DNA from: Burkholderia anthina
GTDB lineage: Bacteria; Pseudomonadota; Gammaproteobacteria; Burkholderiales; Burkholderiaceae
NCBI RefSeq assembly: GCF_001547525.1
Contig: NZ_CM003768.1
Span: forward strand, 1,178,001-1,242,000
Direction: 5' to 3'
Length of the DNA stretch: 64,000 nt
The notes beneath the pieces were generated by a model that was not told where the DNA came from, searched no databases, and saw only the letters and a program-made list of their open reading frames with translations. The translations under genes were made by a program, and so were the position numbers. Shown one piece after another: positions 1 through 9,008 of this stretch. The number at the start of each line of letters is the position of its first letter. Position 1 is the stretch's first letter.

Positions 1-683
1 CGAACCTGCTGCGCCAGACGCGCGACATCTGCGCGCTGATCACGCAGTTGCCGAAGCTGCCGACGCAGGACGGCCAGCACTACGCGGCGCCGTACCTGGT
101 CGTGATGGACTGGGGCCACGAGGAGCGCGACTACGCGGCCGGCCACGGCGATCGCGCGCCGCGGCTGTCCGACACGCGCTGGGCGCGGATGGTCGACCAT
201 ATCCGGCAGATCGCGACGATCGCGCGCGACGAGTTCGGCGTGCGCGCGGTGATTCATCCGCATGCGGGCGGCTACATCGAATTCGCGGACGAGATCGACC
301 GGATCGTTGCCGACATTCCGGCCGAGACGGCGGGCCTCTGTCTCGATACCGGCCACCTGTATTACTCGGGCATGGACCCGGAAGCGTGGTTGCGCCGCCA
401 TGCGGCACGGCTCGACTACGTGCATTTCAAAGACATTGACGCAGCCGTATACGACGCGGTGATGGGCGAGCACATCGCGTTCTTCGCCGCCTGCGCGCGC
501 GGCGTGATGTGCCCGATCGGCGCCGGCGTGCTCGACTACCGCGCGATCCGCGAGGCGCTCGACGCCATCGGCTACGCGGGCTATATCACGATCGAGCAGG
601 AGCGCGACCCGCGCAACGCCGGCACGAGCCTGCGCGACGTCGCCGCGAGCCGCGCGTTTCTCGCGTCGGCCGGTTTTGCATGA
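1..683 (+). CDS. Sugar phosphate isomerase/epimerase-like TIM-barrel protein (IolE/IolI type), 3' part
   Basis: The frame is open from the left edge, so the start lies outside the window and about 226 residues are visible. The protein belongs to the xylose-isomerase-like (AP endonuclease 2) TIM-barrel family, which includes inosose dehydratase IolE and inosose isomerase IolI. Probable metal-site motifs are visible: IHPHAGG, CLDTGHLYYSG, YVHFKDID and a C-terminal ITIEQERDP with the usual acidic residue. The next genes are an inositol-dehydrogenase-like oxidoreductase (31 bases on), an RpiR regulator and mmsA, which fits myo-inositol or related polyol breakdown. A TTG near position 48 is an internal codon, not the start. 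The family is clear; the exact substrate is inference. Confidence 0.8.
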   Translation, partial: NLLRQTRDICALITQLPKLPTQDGQHYAAPYLVVMDWGHEERDYAAGHGDRAPRLSDTRWARMVDHIRQIATIARDEFGVRAVIHPHAGGYIEFADEIDRIVADIPAETAGLCLDTGHLYYSGMDPEAWLRRHAARLDYVHFKDIDAAVYDAVMGEHIAFFAACARGVMCPIGAGVLDYRAIREALDAIGYAGYITIEQERDPRNAGTSLRDVAASRAFLASAGFA

Positions 684-714
684 CCCATGAACACGCACCA
701 GGAACATCACCATC

Positions 715-1887
715 ATGATTGACGGACAGATTCTGCTTGGACATTCGATTCGCTGGGGCATGGTCGGCGGCGGGCTCGGCAGCCAGATCGGCTACAGCCA
801 CCGGTCGGCCGCGCTGCGCGACGGCAGCTTCCAGCTGGTTGCCGGCGCATTCGATATCGATCCCGAACGCGGCCGCCAGTTCGGCGTGAAGCTCGGCGTC
901 GCGGCCGAGCGCTGCTATCCCGATTACGCGACGATGTTCGACGCCGAGGCGCGTCGCCCCGACGGCATCCGCGCGGTGTCGATCGCGACGCCGAACAACA
1001 CGCACTTCGAGATCTGCCGCGCCGCGCTGAACGCGGGGCTGCACGTGGTGTGCGAGAAGCCGCTGTGCTTCACGACCGAGGAGGCCGAGGCGCTGCAACG
1101 GCTGTCGGTCGAGAAGAACCGGATCGTCGGCGTCGCGTACGGTTATTCCGGACACCAGATGATCGAGCAGGCGCGCGAGATGATCGCGCGCGGCGACCTC
1201 GGCGAGATCCGCATCGTGCAGATGCAGTTCGCGCACGGCTTCCATAGCGAGGGCGTCGAGGCCGCGAGCGCGGCCGCGCGCTGGCGCGTCGATCCGAAAT
1301 TCGCGGGCCCGAGCTACGTGCTCGGCGACATCGGCACGCACCCGCTGTACATCTCGGAAGTGATGGCGCCCGAGCTGAAGATCCGGCGGCTGATGTGTTC
1401 GCGGCAGAGCTTCGTGAAGAGCCGCGCGCCGCTCGAGGACAACGCGTTCACGATCATGGAATACGACACCGGCGCGATCGGCTACGTGTGGTCGAGCGCG
1501 GTGAACGCCGGCTCGATGCACGGGCAGAAGGTGCGCGTGATCGGCTCGAAGGCGAGCGTCGAATGGTGGGACGAGCATCCGAACCAGTTGCGCTACGAAA
1601 TCCAGGGGCAGCCCGCGCAGATGCTCGATCGCGGGATGCCGTACCTGCATCCGCACGCATTGCGCGAAGACCGCATCGGTGCCGGGCATCCGGAAGGGCT
1701 GTTCGACGCATGGTCGAACCTGTACGCGCGCTTCGCGCTCGCGATGGACGCGGCCGATCGCGGCGACGCGACGGCATTGAAGACCATCCGCTTTCCGGAC
1801 GTGCACGCGGGCGTCGAGGGCGTGCGCTGGGTCGAGAACTGCGTGCGTTCGGCCGATGCGGGCGGCGTGTGGGTCGACTATCGTTGA
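715..1887 (+). CDS. Gfo/Idh/MocA family oxidoreductase
   Basis: A 390-residue NAD(P)-dependent sugar or polyol dehydrogenase. The Rossmann nucleotide-binding loop GGGLGSQIG is at residues 18-26, ATPNNTH at about 91-97, and the family CEKPL motif with catalytic Lys at 113-117. DIGTH at 205-209 supplies the Asp and His that in inositol dehydrogenase IolG act with that Lys. It follows the isomerase gene by 31 bases on the same strand and is probably co-transcribed with it. Likely oxidises inositol or an inositol isomer (IolG/IolW/IolX-like), but family members act on many sugars, so the substrate is inferred from context only. Confidence 0.85.
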   Translation: MIDGQILLGHSIRWGMVGGGLGSQIGYSHRSAALRDGSFQLVAGAFDIDPERGRQFGVKLGVAAERCYPDYATMFDAEARRPDGIRAVSIATPNNTHFEICRAALNAGLHVVCEKPLCFTTEEAEALQRLSVEKNRIVGVAYGYSGHQMIEQAREMIARGDLGEIRIVQMQFAHGFHSEGVEAASAAARWRVDPKFAGPSYVLGDIGTHPLYISEVMAPELKIRRLMCSRQSFVKSRAPLEDNAFTIMEYDTGAIGYVWSSAVNAGSMHGQKVRVIGSKASVEWWDEHPNQLRYEIQGQPAQMLDRGMPYLHPHALREDRIGAGHPEGLFDAWSNLYARFALAMDAADRGDATALKTIRFPDVHAGVEGVRWVENCVRSADAGGVWVDYR

Positions 1888-1895
1888 AGCGGGCA

Positions 1896-1933
1896 AGGCC
1901 GGCTGCGCCGCGTTTCGCCGCGGCAGCCGGCCT
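1896..1933 (+). terminator. Hairpin after the oxidoreductase gene
   Basis: Perfect 11-base arms (1896-1906 and 1923-1933) begin 8 bases after the stop codon, with a smaller CGCG pairing inside the loop. No T tract follows, so it may act as an RNA 3' end stabiliser or a weak terminator. The rest of the gap to the regulator start (about 240 bases) shows no other clear signal. Confidence 0.4.
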
Positions 1934-2170
1934 CGGTACACACCCCGATCTTTACGCCGCCGCGCGCGCGTTGGACAATCGGTTCCAGTCTTGCCGTGGA
2001 GCGTACGTCAACAGACCCTGGTGATGATCGAGCGCGTGGGAGCGAGCACGCGGCACGGGCCGTGCCGCAAACGTGATTAAATTCGCCCTTCATGCATGTA
2101 TCCAGTCGAGCCCCGGGCCGCGCCCGCCAGCCACGCGCGCGCATCGGGGCCGTCAACTTCGCGCTATCCG

Positions 2171-3055
2171 ATGAGTTCATCCGAGAAACCTCCCGCCACC
2201 GTCGAGGCGTTCCTGCAGCACCTGACGCAGGAGTACGACGGCCTCAGCAATCGCCTGAAGGTGATCGCGCGCCACGTGGAAACGCATCGGGACCAGCTTG
2301 GGCTGGAAGGCATCCAGTCGCTCGCGGAGGCCTGCGGCGTCCAGCCGTCGGCCGTTGTGCGCTTCGCGAAGCACTTCGGCTTTTCCGGCTTCTCCGAAAT
2401 GCAGCGGCTGTTCCGCGAAGGGCTCGCGCAGCAGATCGCGCCGGGGCGCGCATACAACCTGCGGCTGCGCGACGTGATCGAAGCCGGTTCGTCGAGCCTG
2501 CAGCCCGAACAGATCGCCGACGAATTCATCAAGGGCAGCATCGCCGGGATGCAGCAGTTGCGGCAGACGCTCGATTCGCAGGCGCTCGCGCGGGCGGTCG
2601 ACCTGCTCGCCGATACGCAGGCGATCTGGATCGCCGGGTCGCGGCGCGCGTTTCCGATCGCCGTGTATCTCGACTATGCGCTGCAGCACACCGACAAGCG
2701 CATCGGGCTGTTCAGCGCGCTCGGCAGCATGCATCTCGGCCAGATCCGGTCGGTGCGCGAGGGCGACGTGATGATCGCGATCTCGTTCATGCCGTACGCA
2801 GACGAGACCGTGCAGGTCGCGCAGCAGGCCGCGCAGCGCGGCGCGCGGCTGATCGCGATCACCGACAGCCGGATGAGCCCGCTCGCGCGGGAGGCCGAGG
2901 TGACGCTGATGGTGCAGGACAGCGCGACGTTTGGCTTTCGCGCGCTGACCGCGACGATGGGCCTCGCGCAGAGCCTGTTCGTCGCGCTCGCGTACCGGCT
3001 CGAGCTATCCTATATGCCGAGCGCCGACGGCGCGCACGGCACGAAAGCCGGTTGA
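2171..3055 (+). CDS. RpiR family transcriptional regulator (HTH plus SIS domain)
   Basis: A 294-residue regulator. The N-terminal RpiR-type helix-turn-helix covers about residues 45-80 (SLAEACGVQPSAVVRFAKHF), and a sugar-isomerase (SIS) effector domain runs from about 145 to 280, starting IWIAGSRRAFPIAVYL. RpiR proteins sense phosphorylated sugars; in Burkholderia relatives and rhizobia such a gene (iolR) controls inositol catabolism, which the two upstream genes and mmsA support. The chosen ATG at 2171 (MSSSEKPP) starts where family homology begins; an in-frame ATG at 2096 would add 25 low-complexity residues. Neither start has a strong ribosome site. Function as iolR is inferred from context. 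Confidence 0.85.
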   Translation: MSSSEKPPATVEAFLQHLTQEYDGLSNRLKVIARHVETHRDQLGLEGIQSLAEACGVQPSAVVRFAKHFGFSGFSEMQRLFREGLAQQIAPGRAYNLRLRDVIEAGSSSLQPEQIADEFIKGSIAGMQQLRQTLDSQALARAVDLLADTQAIWIAGSRRAFPIAVYLDYALQHTDKRIGLFSALGSMHLGQIRSVREGDVMIAISFMPYADETVQVAQQAAQRGARLIAITDSRMSPLAREAEVTLMVQDSATFGFRALTATMGLAQSLFVALAYRLELSYMPSADGAHGTKAG

Positions 3056-3112
3056 TCCCGACTGGCTGCGCACCGCCCGCCGAACGGCTCGACGGGCGGC
3101 GCACCGGCCGGC

Positions 3113-4633
3113 TTACTTCGCGGTCGGCATCGCGAATTCGGCGCCCTTGCCGATGCTCGACGACCAGCGCTGCATCACCGACTTCTGGCGCGTGTAGAAG
3201 CGCACGCCTTCCTCGCCGTACGCGTGCATGTCGCCGAACAGGCTCTTCTTCCAGCCGCCGAAGCCGTGCCACGCCATCGGCACCGGGATCGGCACGTTGA
3301 TGCCGACCATGCCGACCTGGATGCGCCGCGCGAATTCGCGCGCGATCCCGCCGTCGCTCGTGAAGCACGACACGCCGTTGCCGAACTCGTGCGCGTTGAT
3401 CAGGTCGACCGCTTCGCCGAAATCCTTCACGCGCACGCAGCCGAGCACCGGCCCGAAGATCTCTTCCTGGTAGATCCGCATGTCGGGGCGCACGTGGTCG
3501 AACAGCGTGCCGCCGGTGAAGAAGCCGGCCTCGCGGCCCGGCACGCGCAGCCCGCGCCCGTCCACCACCAGTTGCGCGCCTTCGTTCACGCCCTGCTCGA
3601 TATAGCCTTCGATGCGCTTGAGCGCTTCGCCGGTGACGATCGGGCCCATCTCGACTTCCGGCGACATCCCGTCGCCGATCACCAGCTTGCGTGCGCGTTC
3701 GGCGACCGCCGGCACGATCTTGTCGGCCACGTCGCCGACCAGCACCGCGATGCTGATCGCCATGCAGCGCTCGCCGGCCGAGCCGTACGCGGCGCCGATC
3801 AGCGCGTCGACGGCCTGCTCGATGTTCGCGTCGGGCATCACGACGAGGTGGTTCTTCGCGCCGCCGAGCGCCTGCACGCGCTTGCCCGACTGCACCGCGC
3901 GCTGCTGCACGTACGCCGCGATCGGCGTCGAGCCGACGAAGCTGACGGCCTGCACGTCCGGGTGGTCGAGCAGCGCATCGACCGCGTCCTTGCCGCCCTG
4001 CACGACGTTGAACACGCCGGCCGGCAGCCCTGCCTGCGTGAGCAGGTCGGCGATGAACAGCGCGGCCGACGGGTCGCGCTCGCTCGGCTTCAGCACGAAC
4101 GTGTTGCCCGTCGCGATCGCGACCGGGAACATCCAGCACGGCACCATGCACGGGAAGTTGAACGGCGTGATGCCCGCGACGACACCCAGCGGCTGGCGCA
4201 TCGTCCAGTTGTCGATGCCGGTGCTGACCTGGTCGGTGAAGTCGCCCTTCAGCAGTTGCGGCACGCCGCATGCGAATTCGACGATGTCGATGCCGCGCGC
4301 GACTTCGCCCTGCGCGTCCGAGAACACCTTGCCGTGCTCGGCGGTGATGATCGCCGCGAGCGTGTCGCGGTGCTCGTTCATCAGTTGCAGGAAGCGGTGC
4401 AGCACGCGCGCGCGGCGGATCGGCGGCGTGTCGGCCCAGGCCGGGAACGCGGCGTGGGCGGCGGCGACGGCCTGCCGCACTTCGCTGTCGTCGGCCAGCG
4501 CCACGCGACGCACCGCGCGACCGAGCGCCGGATTGAGGACGTCCTGGAAGCGGCCGCTGCGGCCGGCGACGGGCGCGCCGTCGATGTAGTGGCCGACGTC
4601 GGCGTCGGACGTATACGCGGGAACCGTGGTCAT
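3113..4633 (-). CDS. mmsA: CoA-acylating methylmalonate-semialdehyde dehydrogenase
   Basis: A 506-residue aldehyde dehydrogenase that converts malonate or methylmalonate semialdehyde to acetyl- or propionyl-CoA, the last step of inositol (iolA) and valine (mmsA) degradation. Visible motifs: GITPFNFP at 154-161, cofactor-binding LKPSE at 181-185, FVGST at 232-236, and GSAGERCM with nucleophile Cys290. The ATG at 4633 is preceded by an AGGAG ribosome site; an upstream in-frame ATG at 4705 would run through the promoter region. It is convergent with the RpiR gene and divergent from a LysR regulator. Neighbours on the left point to inositol use, but the LysR partner could instead indicate valine control. 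Confidence 0.9.
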   Translation of the reverse strand: MTTVPAYTSDADVGHYIDGAPVAGRSGRFQDVLNPALGRAVRRVALADDSEVRQAVAAAHAAFPAWADTPPIRRARVLHRFLQLMNEHRDTLAAIITAEHGKVFSDAQGEVARGIDIVEFACGVPQLLKGDFTDQVSTGIDNWTMRQPLGVVAGITPFNFPCMVPCWMFPVAIATGNTFVLKPSERDPSAALFIADLLTQAGLPAGVFNVVQGGKDAVDALLDHPDVQAVSFVGSTPIAAYVQQRAVQSGKRVQALGGAKNHLVVMPDANIEQAVDALIGAAYGSAGERCMAISIAVLVGDVADKIVPAVAERARKLVIGDGMSPEVEMGPIVTGEALKRIEGYIEQGVNEGAQLVVDGRGLRVPGREAGFFTGGTLFDHVRPDMRIYQEEIFGPVLGCVRVKDFGEAVDLINAHEFGNGVSCFTSDGGIAREFARRIQVGMVGINVPIPVPMAWHGFGGWKKSLFGDMHAYGEEGVRFYTRQKSVMQRWSSSIGKGAEFAMPTAK

Positions 4634-4718
4634 GCGTGTCTCCTGGGGATGAAGGCGAACAGCGCCCAGTCTAGGGAAACCGGCAGGGCGGGAGAAGTCC
4701 GCCAAACTTGATTCACTG

Positions 4719-4732
4719 TTCAGAATTCTGAA
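4719..4732. promoter_or_regulatory. Perfect 14-bp palindrome in the mmsA/lysR divergent region
   Basis: TTCAGAATTCTGAA is an exact inverted repeat ending 10 bases before the LysR start codon and lying 86 bases upstream of the mmsA start. Its place in the 109-base divergent intergenic region is typical of a LysR-type autoregulatory operator. Binding is inferred; the palindrome is seen directly. Confidence 0.55.
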
Positions 4733-4742
4733 TAATCGGCGG

Positions 4743-5678
4743 ATGAATCAGCAAAATGTCCAGGCGCTCTGGCCGCATATCCATTCGCTGACGGTGCTGG
4801 CCGCGGCGGGCAGTTTCACGGCTGCCGCGCAGCGGCTCGGCATCAGCAAGGCCGCGATGAGCCAGCGCATCGCCGATCTCGAAAAGGCGGCCGGCGTGCC
4901 GCTCGTGCGCCGCACCACGCGCAGCGTGCGGCTCACCGACGCGGGCCAGACGCTCGTCGACAGCACGCGCGACGCGTTCGAGTCGATCGGCCAGCATTTC
5001 GCGCGCGTGAAGGATCTCGCCGGCGAGCCGCGCGGGCTGCTGCGCGTGACGGTGCCGGTCGCGCTCGGGCGCCAGCAGGTCGTGCCGCACCTGCCCGATT
5101 TCCTGCGCCGGCATCCGGGCGTGCAGATCGAGCTCGACCTGTCGGATCGCCTGCATTCGCTGACGCAGGAGGGCTTCGATCTCGCGATTCGCCATACGAC
5201 CACCGCGCCGCAGACCCACGTCGCGTGGAAGCTGTGCGACACGCGTTCGCTGCTGGTCGCGAGCCGCGACTATCTCGACGCGCGCGGCGCGCCGCGCCAC
5301 CCGGGCGAGCTCGTCGATCACAGCTGCCTGTGCTACCTGCGCGAGAACGAGCCGGCCGCGTGGAGCTTCGAGCCGGACGGCCGCCGGCGCGAGCGCGTGA
5401 GCGTGCCGGTGCGCGGCAGTTTCGCGGCGAACAACAGCGAGGCGATGCGCGAGGCCGCGCTCGGCGGGCTCGGCATCGCGCTGCTGCCCGATTTCAGCGC
5501 GCGGCGCGATCTCGACGCCGGCCGCCTCGTCGCGCTGCTCGACGGCTGGCGGCCGTCGGGCGCGTTCGGCGACCATATTTTCGCGATCCGCCCGTACAGC
5601 CCCGTCGTGCCGAGCGCGGTGCGCGCGCTCGTGCGGCACCTGCGCGAACGGCTCGCGGGCGGTTTCTCCGGCGCATGA
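4743..5678 (+). CDS. LysR family transcriptional regulator
   Basis: A 311-residue LysR regulator with the N-terminal winged helix-turn-helix (about residues 8-66, [20 protein letters not shown]) and a C-terminal substrate-binding domain from about 90. The sequence style ([13 protein letters not shown], then [15 protein letters not shown]) places it in the CrgA/DsdC-like subgroup. It is transcribed divergently from mmsA with 109 bases between the starts, so mmsA is its most likely target, and a perfect palindrome lies just upstream of its own start. The inducer is not evident from sequence. Confidence 0.88.
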   Translation: MNQQNVQALWPHIHSLTVLAAAGSFTAAAQRLGISKAAMSQRIADLEKAAGVPLVRRTTRSVRLTDAGQTLVDSTRDAFESIGQHFARVKDLAGEPRGLLRVTVPVALGRQQVVPHLPDFLRRHPGVQIELDLSDRLHSLTQEGFDLAIRHTTTAPQTHVAWKLCDTRSLLVASRDYLDARGAPRHPGELVDHSCLCYLRENEPAAWSFEPDGRRRERVSVPVRGSFAANNSEAMREAALGGLGIALLPDFSARRDLDAGRLVALLDGWRPSGAFGDHIFAIRPYSPVVPSAVRALVRHLRERLAGGFSGA

Positions 5679-5690
5679 GCCGGATGCAGG

Positions 5691-5714
5691 CGGGCGCCGG
5701 GCCGTGGGCGCCCG
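5691..5714 (+). terminator. Hairpin after the LysR gene
   Basis: Eight-base GC-only arms (5691-5698 and 5707-5714) start 12 bases after the stop codon of the LysR gene. No T tract follows. Probably marks the 3' end of that transcript. Confidence 0.35.
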
Positions 5715-5736
5715 GGCAGGCGCGGCGGCGCTGCGG

Positions 5737-5742
5737 TAAAAT
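5737..5742 (+). promoter_or_regulatory. Candidate -10 element for the tusA-like gene
   Basis: TAAAAT in the context GCGGTAAAATCGCGG lies 52 bases before the tusA-like start codon. No good -35 hexamer is visible at the usual distance. Assigned from sequence resemblance only. Confidence 0.35.
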
Positions 5743-5794
5743 CGCGGCTTCCTCCCGCGCCAGGTGTGGCGCGTCATTCGAAGGTCGACAGCCG

Positions 5795-6022
5795 ATGCAG
5801 ATTCACAAGGAAGTGGACGCGCGCGGGCTCAATTGCCCGTTGCCGATCCTGCGTGCCAAGAAAGCGCTTGCCGATATGGAAAGCGGGCAGATCCTCAAGG
5901 TGCTCGCGACCGATCCGGGCTCGCAGCGCGATTTCGCCGCGTTCGCGAAGCAGACGGGCAACGAGATCGTCGAATCGACGACGCAGGACAAGACCTTCGT
6001 GTTCCTGATGCGCCGCCGCTGA
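5795..6022 (+). CDS. tusA: TusA/SirA-like sulfurtransferase
   Basis: A 75-residue protein of the TusA/SirA/YedF family (usual length 75-85). The family signature is complete: RGLNCPLPIL with the sulfur-carrying Cys14 in the CPxP motif, then KKALADMESGQILKVLATDPGS. Such proteins accept persulfide sulfur from a cysteine desulfurase and pass it on for tRNA 2-thiouridine synthesis, molybdenum cofactor or other sulfur transfer. The gene stands alone between a LysR gene and an unknown gene, so no partner is indicated. The tusA symbol reflects family; a YedF-like role cannot be excluded. Confidence 0.85.
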   Translation: MQIHKEVDARGLNCPLPILRAKKALADMESGQILKVLATDPGSQRDFAAFAKQTGNEIVESTTQDKTFVFLMRRR

Positions 6023-6121
6023 AGGCGCGCATTCCCCATCCCGCCGCGGCAGGCTTCCGGCCGGCCGTGTCTTGCCGCTCCTTTCTGACAATTCTTAAAC
6101 CTCGTCGCGCGACCGGCTGCG

Positions 6122-6127
6122 TATACT
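6122..6127 (+). promoter_or_regulatory. Candidate -10 element for the 6233 gene
   Basis: TATACT lies 106 bases upstream of the next start codon, in an otherwise GC-rich leader. No convincing -35 hexamer at 16-18 bases. Low-certainty assignment. Confidence 0.3.
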
Positions 6128-6232
6128 GAGCCGGCCGGTCGTCCGCTCCCAGCGGAGGCGCCGGCCACGGTACGTCGCACGGCGGGCTCGGGGGCCATGC
6201 CTGACGCTACCGTCGTACAACGGGGAGAGGAC

Positions 6233-6667
6233 ATGTCCTTCAGACCAGGGACCTTTGGAAGCCCGTCCGGAGCGGAAAGCATTGCGCCCGTGCGCACGTC
6301 GGAATTGAGCCGGATCGAGCTCGATCCGCAACAGGACCGCCACGCGCGTGCCGCGCTGGAGGCGTATGCGGATTCGGCCGCGGCCGAGATGCCGTGGCTG
6401 GCCGAGTGGCTCGACGAACGGCTGCGCGATGCCGCGCGGGACGACGGCTCGGGCCCGACCTACTGCGGCGCGACGATCGAACGCGTGTTCGATCTGGCGC
6501 AGGCATGGGCGGCGGGCCAGCCCGATTACGCGGCCGGCGCGTGGGAGCGTGTGCGCGACCAGCTGCAGCGGATGCTTGCGCAACGGCCGCTGGCGCAGCC
6601 GCCGTCGCCGCGCGTGCCGACAGACGACTGTGCCGAGCCGGTGGCCGGCATCGCGGGCGCCGAATAG
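6233..6667 (+). CDS. Hypothetical protein, about 144 residues
   Basis: Not recognised. The chosen ATG at 6233 has a strong GGGGAGAGG ribosome site; an in-frame ATG at 6197 would add 12 residues without one. The product is acidic and Ala/Pro-rich with no signal peptide or membrane segment. Residues about 25-120 look helical (RIELDPQQDRHARAALEAY, then MPWLAEWLDERLRDAAR), with a tryptophan-rich middle and a Pro-rich tail. A cytosolic all-helical protein is the most that can be inferred. It is followed by 268 bases before the two-component operon, so it is probably a separate transcript. Confidence 0.6.
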   Translation: MSFRPGTFGSPSGAESIAPVRTSELSRIELDPQQDRHARAALEAYADSAAAEMPWLAEWLDERLRDAARDDGSGPTYCGATIERVFDLAQAWAAGQPDYAAGAWERVRDQLQRMLAQRPLAQPPSPRVPTDDCAEPVAGIAGAE

Positions 6668-6734
6668 GCGTCCGGTTGCGCAACAGAAGGGATTATTCGA
6701 AGAAAGGGCGATAGTCCGCGCAATTTCTTGGCGA

Positions 6735-6757
6735 ATTTCATACTACTATGATGAAAT
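6735..6757. promoter_or_regulatory. Inverted repeat upstream of the two-component operon
   Basis: ATTTCAT (6735-6741) and ATGAAAT (6751-6757) are perfect 7-base arms 9 bases apart, about 180 bases before the response-regulator start, in the only AT-rich patch of this 268-base gap. It may be an operator or part of the promoter; TATGAT inside the repeat could serve as a -10 element. Confidence 0.35.
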
Positions 6758-6935
6758 CGCCGGTTCGTCCGTGCCCCGTTTTTGAGATATTTAGCCGGGG
6801 TCGCCGGGGTGCGCAGGAGGCGCGAGCGGCGAACGACGGCTCGCCGGCCGGTATCCGGAACGCCGCGCGCATGCTGCGCGGCCGGGGCAGGCGCGGGAGC
6901 CGAATGGACGAACCGACTTCGATTTGCGGGGTGCT

Positions 6936-7640
6936 ATGAGAATTGCTGTACTGGATGACGATCCGGCCCAGACGGATTTCGTCAGTCAAACGCTGACGGC
7001 CATCGGCCACACGTGCTACGCGTTCAAGGAAGGCAAGGCCCTGAAAAAGCGCCTGCAGCGCGAGACGTTCGATCTGCTGGTGCTCGACTGGAACGTGCCC
7101 GACATGTCCGGCGAGGAAGTGCTCAAGTGGGTGCGCGCCAACCAGACCGAGCACAGCCTGCCGATCATCTTCATGACGAGCCGCGACGACGAGGCGGGTA
7201 TCACGCAGATCCTCAACGCCGGCGCCGACGATTACGTGGTCAAGCCCGTGTCGGGCCCGATCCTGCGCGCGCGCATCGGTTCGCTGCTGCGCCGCGCGTA
7301 TCCGGTCAACGCCGAGGCGACCGTTCGCGAATTCGACCAGTTCCGTTTCGACGTGAACCTGAAGCAGGCGTACGTCGGCGACAAGGCCGTGAGCCTCACG
7401 CAAAAGGAATTCGAGCTCGCGCTGCTGCTGTTCCAGCATCTCGACCGGCCGCTGTCGCGCGCGCACATTCTCGACCTCGTGTGGAAGCAGGCGACCGACA
7501 TCCCGTCGCGCACGATGGATACGCACATTTCGATGCTGCGCACCAAGCTCGGCCTGCGGCCCGAAAACGGCTACCGTCTCGCGCCGATCTACGGGTACGG
7601 CTACCGGCTCGAACGGGTCGGCCAGGGGGAACCGGAGTGA
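6936..7640 (+). CDS. OmpR-family response regulator
   Basis: A 234-residue two-component regulator. Receiver domain at residues 1-120 with the acidic pocket DDD at 7-9, phospho-acceptor Asp51 (LLVLDW), Thr81 and Lys103 (VVKP). Winged-helix DNA-binding domain of the Trans_reg_C type at about 130-230 (LTQKEFELALLLF, then TMDTHISMLRTKLG). The ATG at 6936 is used; an in-frame TTG at 6924 adds only MRGA. Its stop codon overlaps the GTG start of the next gene (GTGA), and a CHASE2 histidine kinase follows, so the three form one operon and the kinase is its likely partner. Confidence 0.92.
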   Translation: MRIAVLDDDPAQTDFVSQTLTAIGHTCYAFKEGKALKKRLQRETFDLLVLDWNVPDMSGEEVLKWVRANQTEHSLPIIFMTSRDDEAGITQILNAGADDYVVKPVSGPILRARIGSLLRRAYPVNAEATVREFDQFRFDVNLKQAYVGDKAVSLTQKEFELALLLFQHLDRPLSRAHILDLVWKQATDIPSRTMDTHISMLRTKLGLRPENGYRLAPIYGYGYRLERVGQGEPE

Positions 7641-8998
7641 TCACGCGAATCACGCCGCGCACGGCGAGCCTGCGTACGGCGGCGCTGCACGCGGCCTGCG
7701 CGGCGGCGTTGGCGTTCGCCGTGCAGCCCGCCGTCGCGCAGCCGCCCGCCGCCGCGGGCAAGATGGTCGTCTATCGTACGCAGGCGGGCGACACGCTGTA
7801 CGACGTCGCCGCGCGCTACCTGCAAGGCGCGGACGACTGGCAACTGCTCCAGCAGATCAACGGCGTGCCGGCGCCCAGGCACCTGCAGCCCGGCATCGCG
7901 CTGAAGCTGCCGGTCGCGCGGCTGCGCAAGGAAAAGCTCACCGCACGCGTGGTCGCGGTGCAGGGCACGGCCGAGCGCGCGTCCGGCGGCGCCTTCGCGC
8001 CGCTCGCGAACGATGCGACGCTCGCCGAAGGCGACCGCGTGCGCACGGGCGCGAACGGCTTCGTGACGATCGAGCTGAGCGACGGCACGCACATGAGCCT
8101 GCCGCCCGACAGCCAGCTCGACCTGAAGTCGCTGCGCCGCACGGTGCTGACCGGCACGCTCGATCGCGAGTTCGAACTCACGCGCGGCTCGGTCGACAGC
8201 GAAGTCACCCACCTGAAGAAACGCGACGACCGCTTCCAGATCCGCTCGCCGTCGGTCGTGGCCGGCGTGCGCGGCACGCGCTTTCGCGTGAACTACGACG
8301 CGGCCGGCAATGCGACGACGCGCGTCGAAGTGCTCGACGGCACCGTCGGCGTCGCGGGCGGCCGGCGGCCGGCCGACGCGACGCTCGTGCATGCGAATTT
8401 CGGCAGCGTCGCGACGTCGTCCGGCGCGGTCGGCGCGCCCGTCGAACTGCTGGGCGCGCCAACGCTCGCGCATCCCGACAAGGTGCAGGACGAGCCCGAC
8501 GTCGCCTTCGACGTCACGCCGCTCGCGCAGGCGCATGCGTATCGCGTGCAGCTCGCGCACGATGCGGGGCTGCTCGACCTGTTCCGCGAGACGCGTACCG
8601 ATTCGCCGCGCGCGGTGTTCCGCGACGTGCCGAACGGGAACTACTTCGTGCGGATCGCCGCGATCGATGCGAACGGCCTCGAGGGACGGCCGCGCACCTA
8701 TGCGTTCGAACGCCGCGTGATGGGGCTCGACGCGAGCGCGTCGCAGGGCGCGGGCGGTTACGAGTTCCGCTGGTCGCCGAATGGCTCGGGCAAGAACGCG
8801 CGTTACCGCTTCGTGCTGTCGCGCTCGAAGGACCTGAGCGCGCCGGTCGTCGATCAGGTCGGCCTGCACGCGCGCCAGATCACCGTCGCGCACCTGCCGC
8901 CGGGCGACTATTTCTGGGCCGTGACCGTCGAGGATTTCGAAGGCGGCAAGTTCTACGAGAAGACCAGTCCGGTCAGCGCGTTCACGTTGTCGCGCTGA
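7637..8998 (+). CDS. Exported LysM plus FecR domain protein
   Basis: A 453-residue protein starting at GTG 7637, overlapping the previous stop by 4 bases. A signal peptide ends near AVA at 32-34. A LysM peptidoglycan-binding domain covers about 44-92 (VYRTQAGDTLYDVAARYL), then a FecR-type domain from about 130 to 250 (EGDRVRTGANGFVTIELSDG, then SPSVVAGVRGTRFRV). The C-terminal 200 residues look like Ig/fibronectin-type beta repeats. It probably sits in the periplasm bound to murein. Placement between a response regulator and a CHASE2 kinase suggests it feeds an envelope signal to that kinase; this is inference. The classical FecR cytoplasmic N-terminus is absent. Confidence 0.85.
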   Translation: MITRITPRTASLRTAALHAACAAALAFAVQPAVAQPPAAAGKMVVYRTQAGDTLYDVAARYLQGADDWQLLQQINGVPAPRHLQPGIALKLPVARLRKEKLTARVVAVQGTAERASGGAFAPLANDATLAEGDRVRTGANGFVTIELSDGTHMSLPPDSQLDLKSLRRTVLTGTLDREFELTRGSVDSEVTHLKKRDDRFQIRSPSVVAGVRGTRFRVNYDAAGNATTRVEVLDGTVGVAGGRRPADATLVHANFGSVATSSGAVGAPVELLGAPTLAHPDKVQDEPDVAFDVTPLAQAHAYRVQLAHDAGLLDLFRETRTDSPRAVFRDVPNGNYFVRIAAIDANGLEGRPRTYAFERRVMGLDASASQGAGGYEFRWSPNGSGKNARYRFVLSRSKDLSAPVVDQVGLHARQITVAHLPPGDYFWAVTVEDFEGGKFYEKTSPVSAFTLSR

Positions 8999-9008
8999 CC
9001 CGCGGCGC

